A stretch of DNA of 64,000 bases from Limnoperna fortunei (GCA_944474755.1 OX104123.1:22090083-22154082); one strand, 5' to 3'; shown: positions 31,197-42,912, numbered from the stretch's first letter. Numbers and translations are program-made. Notes: generated from the sequence alone by a model not told the origin.

Positions 31197-34100
31197 TCCA
31201 TTTGCTATAAGAACTGTACTTCTAAGTATAGAAATACAGTTCTTGCTTTAGAACTGGACTATTAAGTATAGAAAAATTACACTTACTATAGAACTGTACT
31301 ACTCAGTATAGAAATATAACACTTAATATAGAACTGTACTACTAAGTATAGAAATACAGCACTTACTATAGAACTGTACTACTCAGTATAGAAATAGAGC
31401 ACTTACTATAGAACTGGACTACTAAGTATAGAAATATAACACTTACTATAGAACTGTACGACTCAGTATAGCAATATAACCATTACTATAGAACTGTACT
31501 ACTAAGTTTAGAAATATAGCACTTACTATAGAACTGTACTAATCAGTATAGAAATATAGCACTTACTATAGAACTGTACTACTAAGTATAGAATTAAAGC
31601 ACTTACTATAGAACTGTACTACTAAGTATAGAAATATAACACTTACTATAGAACTGTACTACTAAGTATCGAAATATAGCACTTACTATAGAACTGTACT
31701 ACTAAGTACAGAAATATAGCACTTACTATAGAACTGTACTACTAAGTATAGAAATATAGCACTTACTATAGAACTGTACTACTAAGTATTGAAATATAAC
31801 ACTATAGAACTGTACTACTAAGTATAGAAATATAGCACTTACTATTGAACTGTACTACTAAGTATAGAAATATAGCACTTACTATAGAACTGTACTACTA
31901 AGTATAGAAATATAGCCCTTACTGTAGAACTGTACTACTAAGTATAGAAATATAGCACTTACTATTGAACTGTACTACTAAGTATAGAAATATAGCACTT
32001 ACTATAGAACTGTACTACTTAGTATAGAAATACAGCACTTACTATAGAACTGTACTACTAAGTATAGAAATACAGCACTTACTGTAGAACAGTACTACTA
32101 AGTATAGAAATATAGCACTTACTATAGAACTGTACTACTCAGTATAGAAATATAGCACTTACTATAGAACTGTACTACTAAGTATAGAAATACAGCACTT
32201 ACTGTAGAAGTGTACTACTAAGTATAGAAATACAGGACTTACTATAGAACTGTACTACTAAGTATAGAAAGATACCACTTACTATAGAACTGTACTACTA
32301 AGTATAGAAATATACCACTTACTATAGAACTTAACTTCTACCACTTACTATAGAACTGTACTTCTAAGTATAGAAATACAGCACTTACTATAGAACTGTA
32401 CTACTAAGTATAGAAATATGGCACTTATTATAGAACTGTACTACTCAGTATAGAAATATAGCACTTACTATAGAACTGTACTACTCGGTATAGAAATATA
32501 GCACTTACTATAGAACTGTACTTCTAAGTATAGAAAGATTCCATTTATTATAAGAACTGTACTTCTAAGTGTAGAAATACAGCACTTACTATAGAACTGG
32601 ACTACTAAGTATAGAAATATAACACTTAGTATAGAACTGTACTACTCAGTTTTTAATATAACACTTACTATAGAACTGTACTACTAAGTATAGAAATACA
32701 GCACTTACTATAGAACTGTACTACTCAGTATAGAAAAATAGCACTTACTATAGAACTGGACCACTAAGTATAGAAATATAACACTTACTATAGAACTGTA
32801 CGACTCAGTATAGCAATATAACCATTACTATAGAACTGTACTACTAAGTATAGAAATATAGCGCTTACTATAGAACTGTACTACTAAGTATAGTAATATA
32901 GCAATTACTATAGAACTGTACTACTAAGTATAGAAATATAGCACTTACTATAGAACTGTACTACTAAGTATAGAAATATAGCACTTACTATAGACCTGTA
33001 CTACTCAGTATAGAAATATAGCACGTACTATAGAACTGTACTACTAAGTATAGAAATATAGCACTTACTATAGAACTGTACTACTAAGCATAGAAATATA
33101 GCATTTACTATAGAACTGTACTACTAAGAACAGAAATATAGCACTTACTATACAACTGTACTACTAAGTATAGAAATATAGCACTTACTGTAGAACTGTA
33201 CTACTAAGTATAGAAATATACCACTTACTATAGAACTGTACTACTAAGTATAGAAATATAGCACTTACTATAGAACTGTACTACGTAGTATAGAAATACA
33301 GCACTTACTATAGAACTGCACTACTAAGTATAGAAATACAGCACTTACTGTAGAACTGTACTACTAAGTATAGAAATATAGCACTTACTATAGAACTGTA
33401 CTACTCAGTATAGAAATATAGCACTTACTATAGAACTGTACTACTAAGTATAGAAATACAGTACTTACTGTAGAAGTGTACTAATAAGTATAGAAATACA
33501 GCACTTACTATAGAACTGTACTACTAAGTATAGAAAGATACCACTTACTATAGAAATGTACTACTTAGTATAGAAATATAGCACTTACTATAGAACTGTA
33601 CTACTAAGTATAGAAATATAGCACTTACTATAAAACTGTACTACTAAGTATAGAAATACAGCACTTACTATAGAAATGTACAACTAAGTATAGAAATATA
33701 ACACTTACTATAGAACTGTACTACTAAGTATAGAAATATAACACTTACTATAAAACTGTACTACTAAGTATAGAAATATAGCACTTACTATAGAACTGTA
33801 CTACTCAGTATAGAAATATTGCACTTACTATAGAACTATACTACTAAGTATGGAAATTTAACACTTACTATAGAACTGTACTACTATGTATAGAAAGATA
33901 CTACTTACTATAGAACTGCACTTGTAAGCAAAGAAATATAGCACTTAGTGTAGAACAGTACTACTAAGTATAGAAATATAGTACTTCCTGTAAAAATGAA
34001 CTACTAAGTATAGAAATACAGCACTTACTTTAGAACTGTACTACTATGTATAGAAATATAGCACTTACTATAGAACTGTACTACTAAGTATAGAAATATA

Positions 34101-35111
34101 GCACTTACTATTGAACTGTACTACTAAGTATAGAAATTTAACACTTACTATAGAACTGTACTACTATGTATAGAAATGTAGCACTTACTATAGAACTGTA
34201 CTTCTAAGTATAGAAATATAGCACTTACTATAGAACTGTACTACTAAGTATAGAAATATAGCACTTACTATAGAACTGTACTACTAAGCATAGAAATTTA
34301 ACACTTACTATAGAACTGTACTACTCAGTATAGAAATATAGCACTTACTATAGAACTGTACTACTAAGTATAGAAATATAGCACTTACTATAGAACTGTA
34401 CTACTAAGTATAGAAATATAGCACTTACTATAGAACTGTACTACTAAGTATAGAAATATAGCACTTACTATAGAACTGTACTACTAAGTATAGAAATATA
34501 GCACTTACTATAGAACTGTACTACTCAGTATATAAGTATAGCACTTACTGTAGAACTGTACTACTCAGTATAGAAATATAGCACTTACTATAGAACTGTA
34601 CTTCTAAGTATAGAAAGATACCACTTACTATAGAACTATAGAACTGCACTTCTAAGTATAGAAATATAGCACTTACTATAGAACTGAACTACTAAGGATA
34701 GAAATATAGCACTTACTATTAAACTGTACTACTAAGTATAGAAATACAGCACTTACTATAGAAATTTACTACTTAGTATGGAAATATAACACTTACTATA
34801 GAACTGTACTACTAAGTATAGATATATAACACTTACTATAAAACTGCACTACTAAGTATAGAAATATAGCACTTAATATAGAACTCTACTACTCAGTATA
34901 GAAATATATAACACTTACTATAGAACTGTACTAATAAGTATAGAAATATATAACACTTACTATAGAACTGTACTACGCAGTATAGAAATATAGCACTTAC
35001 TATAGAACTGTACTACTAAGTATAGAATTAAAGCACTTACTATAGAACTGTACTACTAAGTATAGAAATATAACACTTACTATAGAACTGTACTTCTAAG
35101 TACAGAAAGAT
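31197..35111. repeat. Higher-order block D* (3,915 bp, two deletions)
   Basis: Follows D2 but is 438 bp shorter. About 318 bp is missing between 32,540 and 33,819, where D1 and D2 carry an extra run of TACAGAAATATAG and TATACCAC monomers. Exactly 120 bp (three monomers) is missing between 33,819 and 34,636. It uses CAGTTTTTAATATAAC, as in the left end, rather than the CAGTTTTAAATATAAC of D1 and D2, and lacks the ACTGTAACTG deletion. Confidence 0.9.
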
Positions 35112-37780
35112 TCCATTTACTATAAGAACTGTACTTCTAAGTATAGAAATACAGTTCTTGCTTTAGAACTGGACTATTAAGTATAGAAAAATTACACTTA
35201 CTATAGAACTGTACTACTCAGTATAGAAATATAACACTTAATATAGAACTGTACTACTAAGTATAGAAATACAGCACTTACTATAGAACTGTACTACTCA
35301 GTATAGAAATAGAGCACTTACTATAGAACTGGACTACTAAGTATAGAAATATAACACTTACTATAGAACTGTACGACTCAGTATAGCAATATAACCATTA
35401 CTATAGAACTGTACTACTAAGTTAAGAAATATAGCACTTACTATAGAACCGTACTACTCAGTATAGAAATATAGCACTTACTATAGAACTGTACTACTAA
35501 GTATAGAATTAAAGCACTTACTATAGAACTGTACTACTAAGTATAGAAATATAACACTTACTATAGAACTGTACTACGAAGTATAGAAATATAGCACTTA
35601 CTATAGAACTGTACTACTAAGTACAGAAATATAGCACTTACTATAGAACTGTACTACTAAGTATAGAAATATAGCACTTACTATAGAACTGTACTACTAA
35701 GTATTGAAATATAACACTATAGAACTGTACTACTAAGTATAGACATATAGCACTTACTATAGAACTGTACTACTAAGTATAGAAATATAGCACTTACTAT
35801 AGAACTGTACTACTAAGTATAGAAATATAGCCCTTACTGTAGAACTGTACTACTAAGTATAGAAATATAGCACTTACTATTCAACTGTACTACTAAGTAT
35901 AGAAATATAGCACTTACTATAGAACTGTACTACTAAGTATAGAAATATAGCCCTTACTGTAGAACTGTACTACTCAGTATAGAAATATAGCACTTACTAT
36001 AGAACTGTACTACTCAGTATAGAAATATAGCACTTACTATAGAACTGTACTACTAAGTATAGAAATACAGCACTTACTGTAGAAGTGTACTACTAAGTAT
36101 AGAAATACAGGACTTACTATAGAACTGTACTACTAAGTATAGAAAGATACCACTTACTATAGAACTGTACTACTTAGTATAGAAATATAGCACTTACTAT
36201 AGAACTGTACTACTAAGTATAGAAATATAGCACTAACTATAGAACTGTATTTCTAAGTATAGCAATATAGCACTTACTATAGAACTGTACTACTTAGTAT
36301 AGAAATACAGCACTTACTATAGAACTGTTACTACTAAGTATAGAAATACAGCACTTACTGTAGAACAGTACTACTAAGTATAGAAATATAGCACTTACTA
36401 TAGAACTGTACTACTCAGTATAGAAATATAGCACTTACTATAGAACTGTACTACTAAGTATAGAAATACAGCACTTACTGTAGAAGTGTACTACTAAGTA
36501 TAGAAATACAGGACTTACTATAGAACTGTACTACTAAGTATAGAAAGATACCACTTACTATAGAACTGTACTACTTAGTATAGAAATATAGCACTTACTA
36601 TAGAACTGTACTACTAAGTATAGAGATATAGCACTTACTATAGAACTGTACTTCTAAGTATAGCAATATAGCACTTACTATAGAACTGTACTACTAAGTA
36701 TAGAAATATACCACTTACTATAGAACCGGACATCTACCACTTACTATAGAACTGTACTTCTAAGTATAGAAATACAGCACTTACCAGAGAACTGTACTAC
36801 TAAGTATAGAAATATAGCACTTACTATATAACTGTACTACTTAGTATAGAAATATAGCACTTACTATAGAACTGTACTTCTAAGTATAGCAATATAGCAC
36901 TTACTATAGAACTGTACTACTAAGTATAGAAATATACCACTTACTATAGAACCGGACATCTACCACTTACTATAGAACTGTACTTCTAAGTATATAAATA
37001 TAGTACTTACTGTAGAACTGTACTACTTAGTATAGAAATATAGCACTTACAATAACTGTACTACTTAGTATAGAAATATAGCACTTACTATAGAACTGTA
37101 CTTCTACCACTTACTATAGAACTTTACTTCAAAGTATAGAAATACAGCACATACTATAGAACTGTACTACTAAGTATAGAAATATAGCACTTACTATAGA
37201 ACTGTACTACTAAGTATAGAAATATGGCACTTACTATACAGAAGTACTGTATTTCTATACTTAGAAGTACAGTTCTATCGTAAGTGGTAGAAGTACAGTT
37301 CTATAGTAAGTATAGAAATATGGTACTTACTATAGAACTGTACTGCTAAGTATAGAAATATGGAACTTACTATAGAACTGTACTACTCAGTATATAAATA
37401 CAGCAGTTACTATAGAACTGTACTACTAAGTATAGAAATGTAGCACTTACTATAGAACTGTACTATTCAGTATAGAAATATGGCACTTACTATAGAACTG
37501 TACTACTAAGTATAGAAAGAAATACAGCACTTACTATAGAACTGTACTACTAAGTATAGAAATATACCACTTACTATAGAACTTAACTTCTACCACTTAC
37601 TATAGAACTGTACTTCTAAGTATAGAAATACAGCACTTACTATAGAACTGTACTACTAAGTATAGAAATATAGCACTTACTATAGAACTGTACTACTCAG
37701 TATAGAAATATAGCACTTACTATAGAACTGTACTACTAAGTATAGAAATACAGCACTTACTGTAGAAGTGTACTACTAAG
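35112..37780. repeat. Irregular satellite zone right of the ordered blocks
   Basis: Still the 40-bp satellite, but without long ordered blocks. A local tandem duplication of 401 bp is visible at about 36,001-36,800: CAGGACTTAC occurs at about 36,110 and again 401 bp later, the extra base being a T at about 36,329. Truncated monomers with ACCGGACATCTACCAC appear at 36,726 and 36,952, 226 bp apart. Confidence 0.85.
37238..37310 (-). repeat. Inverted patch within the satellite
   Basis: These ~73 bp are satellite on the opposite strand: reading the complement gives CTTACTATAGAACTGTACTT, then CTACCACTTACGATAG and CTAAGTATAGAAATACAG. The best forward match is the nearby 37,083-37,156, so arm, ~80-bp spacer and inverted arm could fold into a hairpin. 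I saw no other inverted monomers in the array. Confidence 0.85.
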
Positions 37781-39823
37781 TATAGAAATACAGCACTTAC
37801 TATAGAACTGTACTACTAAGTATAGAAAGATACCACTTACTATAGAACTGTACTACTTAGTATAGAAATATAGCGCTTACTATAGAACTGTACTACTAAG
37901 TATAGAAATATAGCACTTACTATAGAACTGTACTACTAAGTATAGAAATATAGCGCTTACTATAGAACTGTACTTCTAAGTATAGCAATATAGCACTTAC
38001 TATAGAACTGTACTACTAAGTATAGAAATATACCACTTACTATAGAACCGGACATCTACCACTTACTATAGAACTGTACTTCTAAGTATAGAAATACAGC
38101 ACTTACCATAGAACTGTACTACTAAGTATAGAAATTTAGCACTTACTATATAACTGTACTACTTAGTATAGAAATATAGCACTTACTATAGAACTGTACT
38201 TCTAAGTATAGCAATATAGCACTTACTATAGAACTGTACTACTAAGTATAGAAATATACCACTTACTATAGAACCGGACATCTACCACTTACTATAGAAC
38301 TACTTCTAAGTATATAAATATAAAACTTACTGTAGAACTGTACTGCTTAGTATAGAAATATAGCACTTACTATATAACTGTACTACTTAGTATAGAAATA
38401 TAGCACTTACTATATAACTGTACTTCTACCACTTACTATAGAAGTTTACTTCTAAGTATAGAAATATAGCACATACTATAGAACTGTACTACTAAGTATA
38501 GAAATATAGCACTTACTATAGAACTGTACTACTAAGTATAGAAATATGGAACTTACTATAGAACTGTACTACTCAGTATATAAATACAGCAGTTACTATA
38601 GAACTGTACTACTAAGTATAGATATATAGCACTTACTATAGAACCGTACTACTAAGTATAGAAATATGGCACTTACTATAGAACTGTACTACTAAGTATA
38701 GCAATATAGCACTTACTATAGAACTGTACTACTAAGTATAGAAATATACCACTTACTATAGAACTTAACTTCTACCACTTACTATAGAACTGTACTACTA
38801 AGTATAGAAATACAGCACTTACTATAGAACTGTACTACTAAGTATAGAAAGATACCACTTACTATAGAACTGTACTACTTAGTATAGAAATATAGCGCTT
38901 ACTATAGAACTGTACTACTAAGTATAGAAATATAGCACTTACTATAGAACTGTACTACTAAGTATAGAAATATAGCGCTTACTATAGAACTGTACTTCTA
39001 AGTATAGCAATATAGCACTTACTATAGAACTGTACTACTAAGTATAGAAATATACCACTTACTATAGAACCGGACATCTACCACTTACTATAGAACTGTA
39101 CTTCTAAGTATAGAAATACAGCACTTACCATAGAACTGTACTACTAAGTATAGAAATTTAGCACTTACTATATAACTGTACTACTTAGTATAGAAATATA
39201 GCACTTACTATAGAACTGTACTTCTAAGTATAGCAATATAGCACTTACTATAGAACTGTACTACTAAGTATAGAAATATACCACTTACTATAGAACCGGA
39301 CATCTACCACTTACTATAGAACTACTTCTAAGTATATAAATATAAAACTTACTGTAGAACTGTACTGCTTAGTATAGAAATATAGCACTTACTATATAAC
39401 TGTACTACTTAGTATAGAAATATAGCACTTACTATATAACTGTACTTCTACCACTTACTATAGAAGTTTACTTCTAAGTATAGAAATATAGCACATACTA
39501 TAGAACTGTACTACTAAGTATAGAAATATAGCACTTACTATAGAACTGTACTACTAAGTATAGAAATATGGAACTTACTATAGAACTGTACTACTCAGTA
39601 TATAAATACAGCAGTTACTATAGAACTGTACTACTAAGTATAGATATATAGCACTTACTATAGAACCGTACTACTAAGTATAGAAATATGGCACTTACTA
39701 TAGAACTGTACTACTAAGTATAGCAATATAGCACTTACTATAGAACTGTACTACTAAGTATAGAAATATACCACTTACTATAGAACTTAACTTCTACCAC
39801 TTACTATAGAACTGTACTTCTAA
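37780..39823. repeat. Tandem duplication of 1,022 bp in the satellite's right part
   Basis: The landmarks TAGCGCTTAC (37,871/38,893), ACCGGACATC (38,048/39,070 and 38,274/39,296) and GAACTTAACTTCTACC (38,761/39,783) are all 1,022 bp apart. Within each copy two ACCGGACATC monomers are 226 bp apart, the same spacing as the older pair at 36,726 and 36,952. Confidence 0.9.
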
Positions 39824-40440
39824 GTATAGAAATACAGCACTTACTATAGAACTGTACTACTAAGTATAGAAATATGGCACTTATTATAGAACTGTACTAC
39901 TCAGTATATAAATATAGCACTTACTGTAGAACTGTACTTCTTAGTATAGAAATATAGCACTTACTATAGAACTTAACTTCTACCACTTACTATAGAACTG
40001 TACTTCTAAGTATAGAAATACAGCACTTACTATAGAACTGTACTACTAAGTATAGAAATATGGCACTTATTATAGAACTGTACTACTCAGTATATAATAT
40101 AGCACTTACTGTAGAACTGTACATCTTAGTGTAGAAATATAGCACTTACTATAGAACTGTACTACTAAGTATAGAAATATAGCACTTACTATAGAACTGT
40201 ACTCCTAAGTATAGAAAGAAACCACTTACTATAGAACTGTACTTCTAAGTATAGAAGTACAGCACTTACTATAGAACTGTACTATTAAGTATAGAAATAT
40301 AGCACTTACTATTGAACTGTACTACTAAGTATAGAAATATGGCACTTACTATAGAACTGTACTACTAAGTATAGAAATATGGCACTTACTATAGAACTGT
40401 ACTACTAAGTATAGAAATATAACACTTACTATAGAACTGT

Positions 40441-41000
40441 ACTACTAAGTATAGAAATATGGCACTTACTATAGAACTGTACTATTAAGTATAGAAATAT
40501 AGCACTTACTATAGAACTGTACTACTAAGTATAGAAATATAACACTTACTATAGAACTGTACTACTAAGTATAGAAATATAGCACTTACTATAGAACTGT
40601 ACTATTAAGTATAGAAATATAGCACTTACTATAGAACTGTACTACTAAGTATAGAAATATAACACTTACTATAGAACTGTACTACTAAGTATAGAAATAT
40701 GGCACTTACTATAGAACTGTACTACTAAGTATAGAAATATAGTACTTACTGTAGAACTGTACTACTCAGTGTATAAATACAGCACTTACTATAGAACTGT
40801 ACTACTAAGTATAGAAATATAGTACTTACTGTAGAACTGTACTACTAAGTATAGAAATATAGTACTTACTATAGAACTGTACTACTCAGTGTATAAATAC
40901 AGCACTTACTATAGAACTGTACTACTAAGTATAGAAATATAGTACTTACTGTAGAACTGTACTACTAAGTATAGAAATATAGTACTTACTATAGAACTGT
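40441..41000. repeat. Local 120-bp (trimeric) higher-order repeats near the right edge
   Basis: 40,441-40,560 and 40,561-40,680 are 120-bp trimers differing at one base that I could see. 40,761-40,880 and 40,881-41,000 are identical 120-bp trimers marked by GTGTATAAATACAGCAC. From here to the edge the array otherwise consists of near-consensus monomers. Confidence 0.9.
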
Positions 41001-41235
41001 ACTACTAAGTATAGAAATATAGTACTTACTGTAGAACTGTACTACTAAGTATAGAAATATAGCACTTACTATAGAACTGTACTACTCAGTATAGAAATAT
41101 AGCCCTTACTATAGAACTGTACTACTAAGTATAGAAATATAGCACTTACTATAGAACTGTACTACTCAGTATAGAAATATAGCACTTACTATAGAACTGT
41201 ACTACTCAGTATAGAAATATAGCACTTACTATAGA

Positions 41236-41544
41236 TTTGATTGATTGATTGATGTTTTACGTCCAGCAAGCAATATTTCAGCTATATTCAGGACGTGAAA
41301 GTAATAATAATTTGATTATTTAATATTTTTCAAAATTGTTTATCTCTCCCTTAGTTCTAAAACATTATCCCATACAATAACATGAGCATATATACAGATA
41401 AAAGTCAAGTAAAACAATAAAAATATAGATAACAAATTGCCGGAAAAATTAAATTTTACTGTACACATTTATTTCCTTTAAAAATTTTAAAATTGTGTCG
41501 CCTGCGACAGTTGTAAACAAACTACTGTACGTATTTACAGTATT
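41236..41544 (-). mobile_element. Retroposon-like insert splitting the satellite edge
   Basis: The satellite stops inside a monomer (CACTTACTATAG) and is followed by (TTGA)n, then TGTTTTACGTCCAGCAAGC, AATATTTCAGCTATATTCAG and GACG. This is the reverse complement of the 3' tail seen at 52,042-52,100, so the insert is on the minus strand. After about 300 bp of AT-rich sequence without a recognisable body, satellite resumes at 41,545 in nearly the same phase, with about 5 bp of the monomer missing. Phase continuity suggests insertion into the array. No clear target-site duplication was seen. Confidence 0.65.
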
Positions 41545-41633
41545 TACTGCTCAGTATATAAATGTAGCACTTACTATAACTATATTACTAAGCATAGAAA
41601 TATAACACTTACTATAAAACTGTACTACTCAGT
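41545..41633. repeat. Outermost satellite island (about 2.2 monomers)
   Basis: TGTAGCACTTACTATAAC, ATATTACTAAGCATAGAAAT and TAACACTTACTATAAAACTG are clearly diverged 40-bp satellite monomers beyond the insert. The true right edge of the array is therefore about 41,633. Confidence 0.9.
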
Positions 41634-41880
41634 TAGGTGTTATGTATTAACAGAAGTTAAAAATAAAGGTATACCATTTTCATTTTGGTACTGTCGCTTT
41701 CTATGACAGCGCATTGTATGAGCGTAGCTTTAAAAATTCACAAAATTAGAAACAGATTTTTTTGTATACACGCAGTATGCTGGCTTCGGTAAGATGCAAG
41801 AGAGCTGATGTATGCATTTAAAATTTCAAACATAAACAATCGGAAATTCCCACTAGCCCCAGCTGCCTGAATTATAGTCC
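41634..41880. other. AT-rich spacer, nothing recognised
   Basis: No gene and no known repeat. The only structure noted is a short imperfect hairpin, CTGTCGC...ATGACAGCG, at about 41,690-41,712. Confidence 0.6.
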
Positions 41881-41990
41881 GAGATTCCCTGCCGTCCAAT
41901 GCTTTTCTAAACTTTGATGGGAGCTCCCATCAAAGTTTTAAAAAGCGTCCCATCAAATTCTAAATAAGCGTTGGACGGAAGCGGATTCTC
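41881..41990. mobile_element. Foldback / MITE-like element with a perfect palindromic core
   Basis: The ends are inverted repeats: GAGATTCCCTGCCGTCCAATG on the left, and the complement of the right end reads GAGAATCCGCTTCCGTCCAACG. Inside lies a 30-bp perfect palindrome at 41,909-41,938 with GAGCTC at its centre and arms AAACTTTGATGG / CCATCAAAGTTT. The right arm holds a second partial copy of the CCCATCAAA motif. The family is not recognised, and no target-site duplication is obvious. Confidence 0.65.
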
Positions 41991-42790
41991 AAACTAACTG
42001 AATTAGAACCTTATGGAGAAAAAAAGTTCCAATGCCTGTATTTAAGAAATTTAAAGCTGATTATTTGTGAAATTTTATTAGGCATTATTGGAGCGAAAAT
42101 CCGAGATGTTTGCTTAGGACTTTATTTAATGTAAAAGTGTTTTTTAAATACTTCTATTAAACTGCTGTAGTTACTATATTTTTGGTTTTACCGGTTTCTC
42201 AGACTTTGATTGGTGGATTGTCTTTTTTGACAGTTTTATCGGTGTTCGGTTAATGCACTTGACAAGCGTGTTTTAATTTGATAAAAATGAGAACTGCAAA
42301 TAAACTTAATGTTAATATAATCTTTAGTTTATGTGTTATGTTCAATAAAAAACAAATTTTCTTTAATTTCCAAAATCATTTCAACAATTCTTTGTAAGTT
42401 GAAGGGGGTAAAAGTGATCGTTGTTTACAGACACAAGTCGGAAAAGAGTTCAACGTATCTATTTATGATAAAAGTGTTAAAATCTAGTAGCAATCTACCT
42501 CTACTCTATTGAAAGTGTTGAGTAGATGTAAAACATATGAAATTTTATCTGCTTTGTCATTAGGAAGCTTAAGGCATAATCATGGCTTCTAGTGATATTT
42601 AGTTTTATTGCAATTATCTATCTCAAACTTAATTAGATTTTTTTTGTGTTTTGTCTTCTGTCCTCATTTTAGGACACTGCAGACTTAACGCCCCTTTCAG
42701 GAGTTTGTTTAGCTATAACATAGCGTCCGGTTTTATTGGAGAAGATATATCTGGAAAAAACCGCGACGGAGACGGCAATCGTTAAATAAG
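41991..42790. other. AT-rich intergenic stretch, nothing recognised
   Basis: About 800 bp with no open frame of note, no tandem repeat and no SINE signature on either strand. Confidence 0.6.
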
Positions 42791-42912
42791 ACTGGATGCA
42801 AACACACACAGGCCGCAGTGAGATTTGAACCTCATTGTTGACAGACCACGTGATCAATAGTGGTTGACCTACTACCTTAACAACTCGCGACCCCTCCACT
42901 GCATACAGCTTT
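42791..42912 (-). mobile_element. tRNA-headed SINE fragment, minus strand
   Basis: The reverse complement reads GTCGCGAGTTGTTAAGGTAG, then TTGATCACGTGGTCTGTCAA, then GGTTCAAATCTCACTGC. This is an A-box-like region followed by a B-box-like GGTTCAAATC, shared with the SINE copies at 43.3, 46.3, 48.2 and 59.1 kb. The 3' body appears to be missing. It is a retroposon head, not a functional tRNA gene. Confidence 0.75.

Larger units (their letters stand above)
1..41235. repeat. 40-bp satellite DNA array (about 1,030 monomers)
   Basis: The whole stretch is a head-to-tail tandem repeat with a 40-bp period, truncated by the left edge of the window. The consensus monomer is two halves, TATAGAAATATAGCACTTAC followed by TATAGAACTGTACTACTAAG. 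These match at 14 of 20 positions, so the 40-mer looks like an old dimer of a 20-mer. The consensus is 11/40 G+C and has no CpG. Because 40 is not a multiple of 3 and the monomer contains TAG and TAA, every frame meets stops within a few monomers on both strands, so coding is excluded. Common variants are TCAG for TAAG, ATAC for ATAT, and rarer monomers with 1-10 bp indels that serve as landmarks. No function can be read from the sequence. A centromeric, pericentromeric or other heterochromatic role is inference. Confidence 0.98.

Noticed and set aside
1..41235. CRISPR-like array of regularly spaced repeats
   Set aside because: The repeats are contiguous 40-bp monomers with no unique spacers, the length is far too great, and the surroundings are eukaryotic.
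1..41235. Protein-coding repeat gene in the satellite
   Set aside because: The 40-bp unit shifts frame each monomer and contains stops on both strands, so no open frame persists.
1..41235. Telomeric repeat or CENP-B box
   Set aside because: No TTAGGG-type tract was seen, and the nearly CpG-free monomer cannot contain a CENP-B-box core with its two CG dinucleotides.
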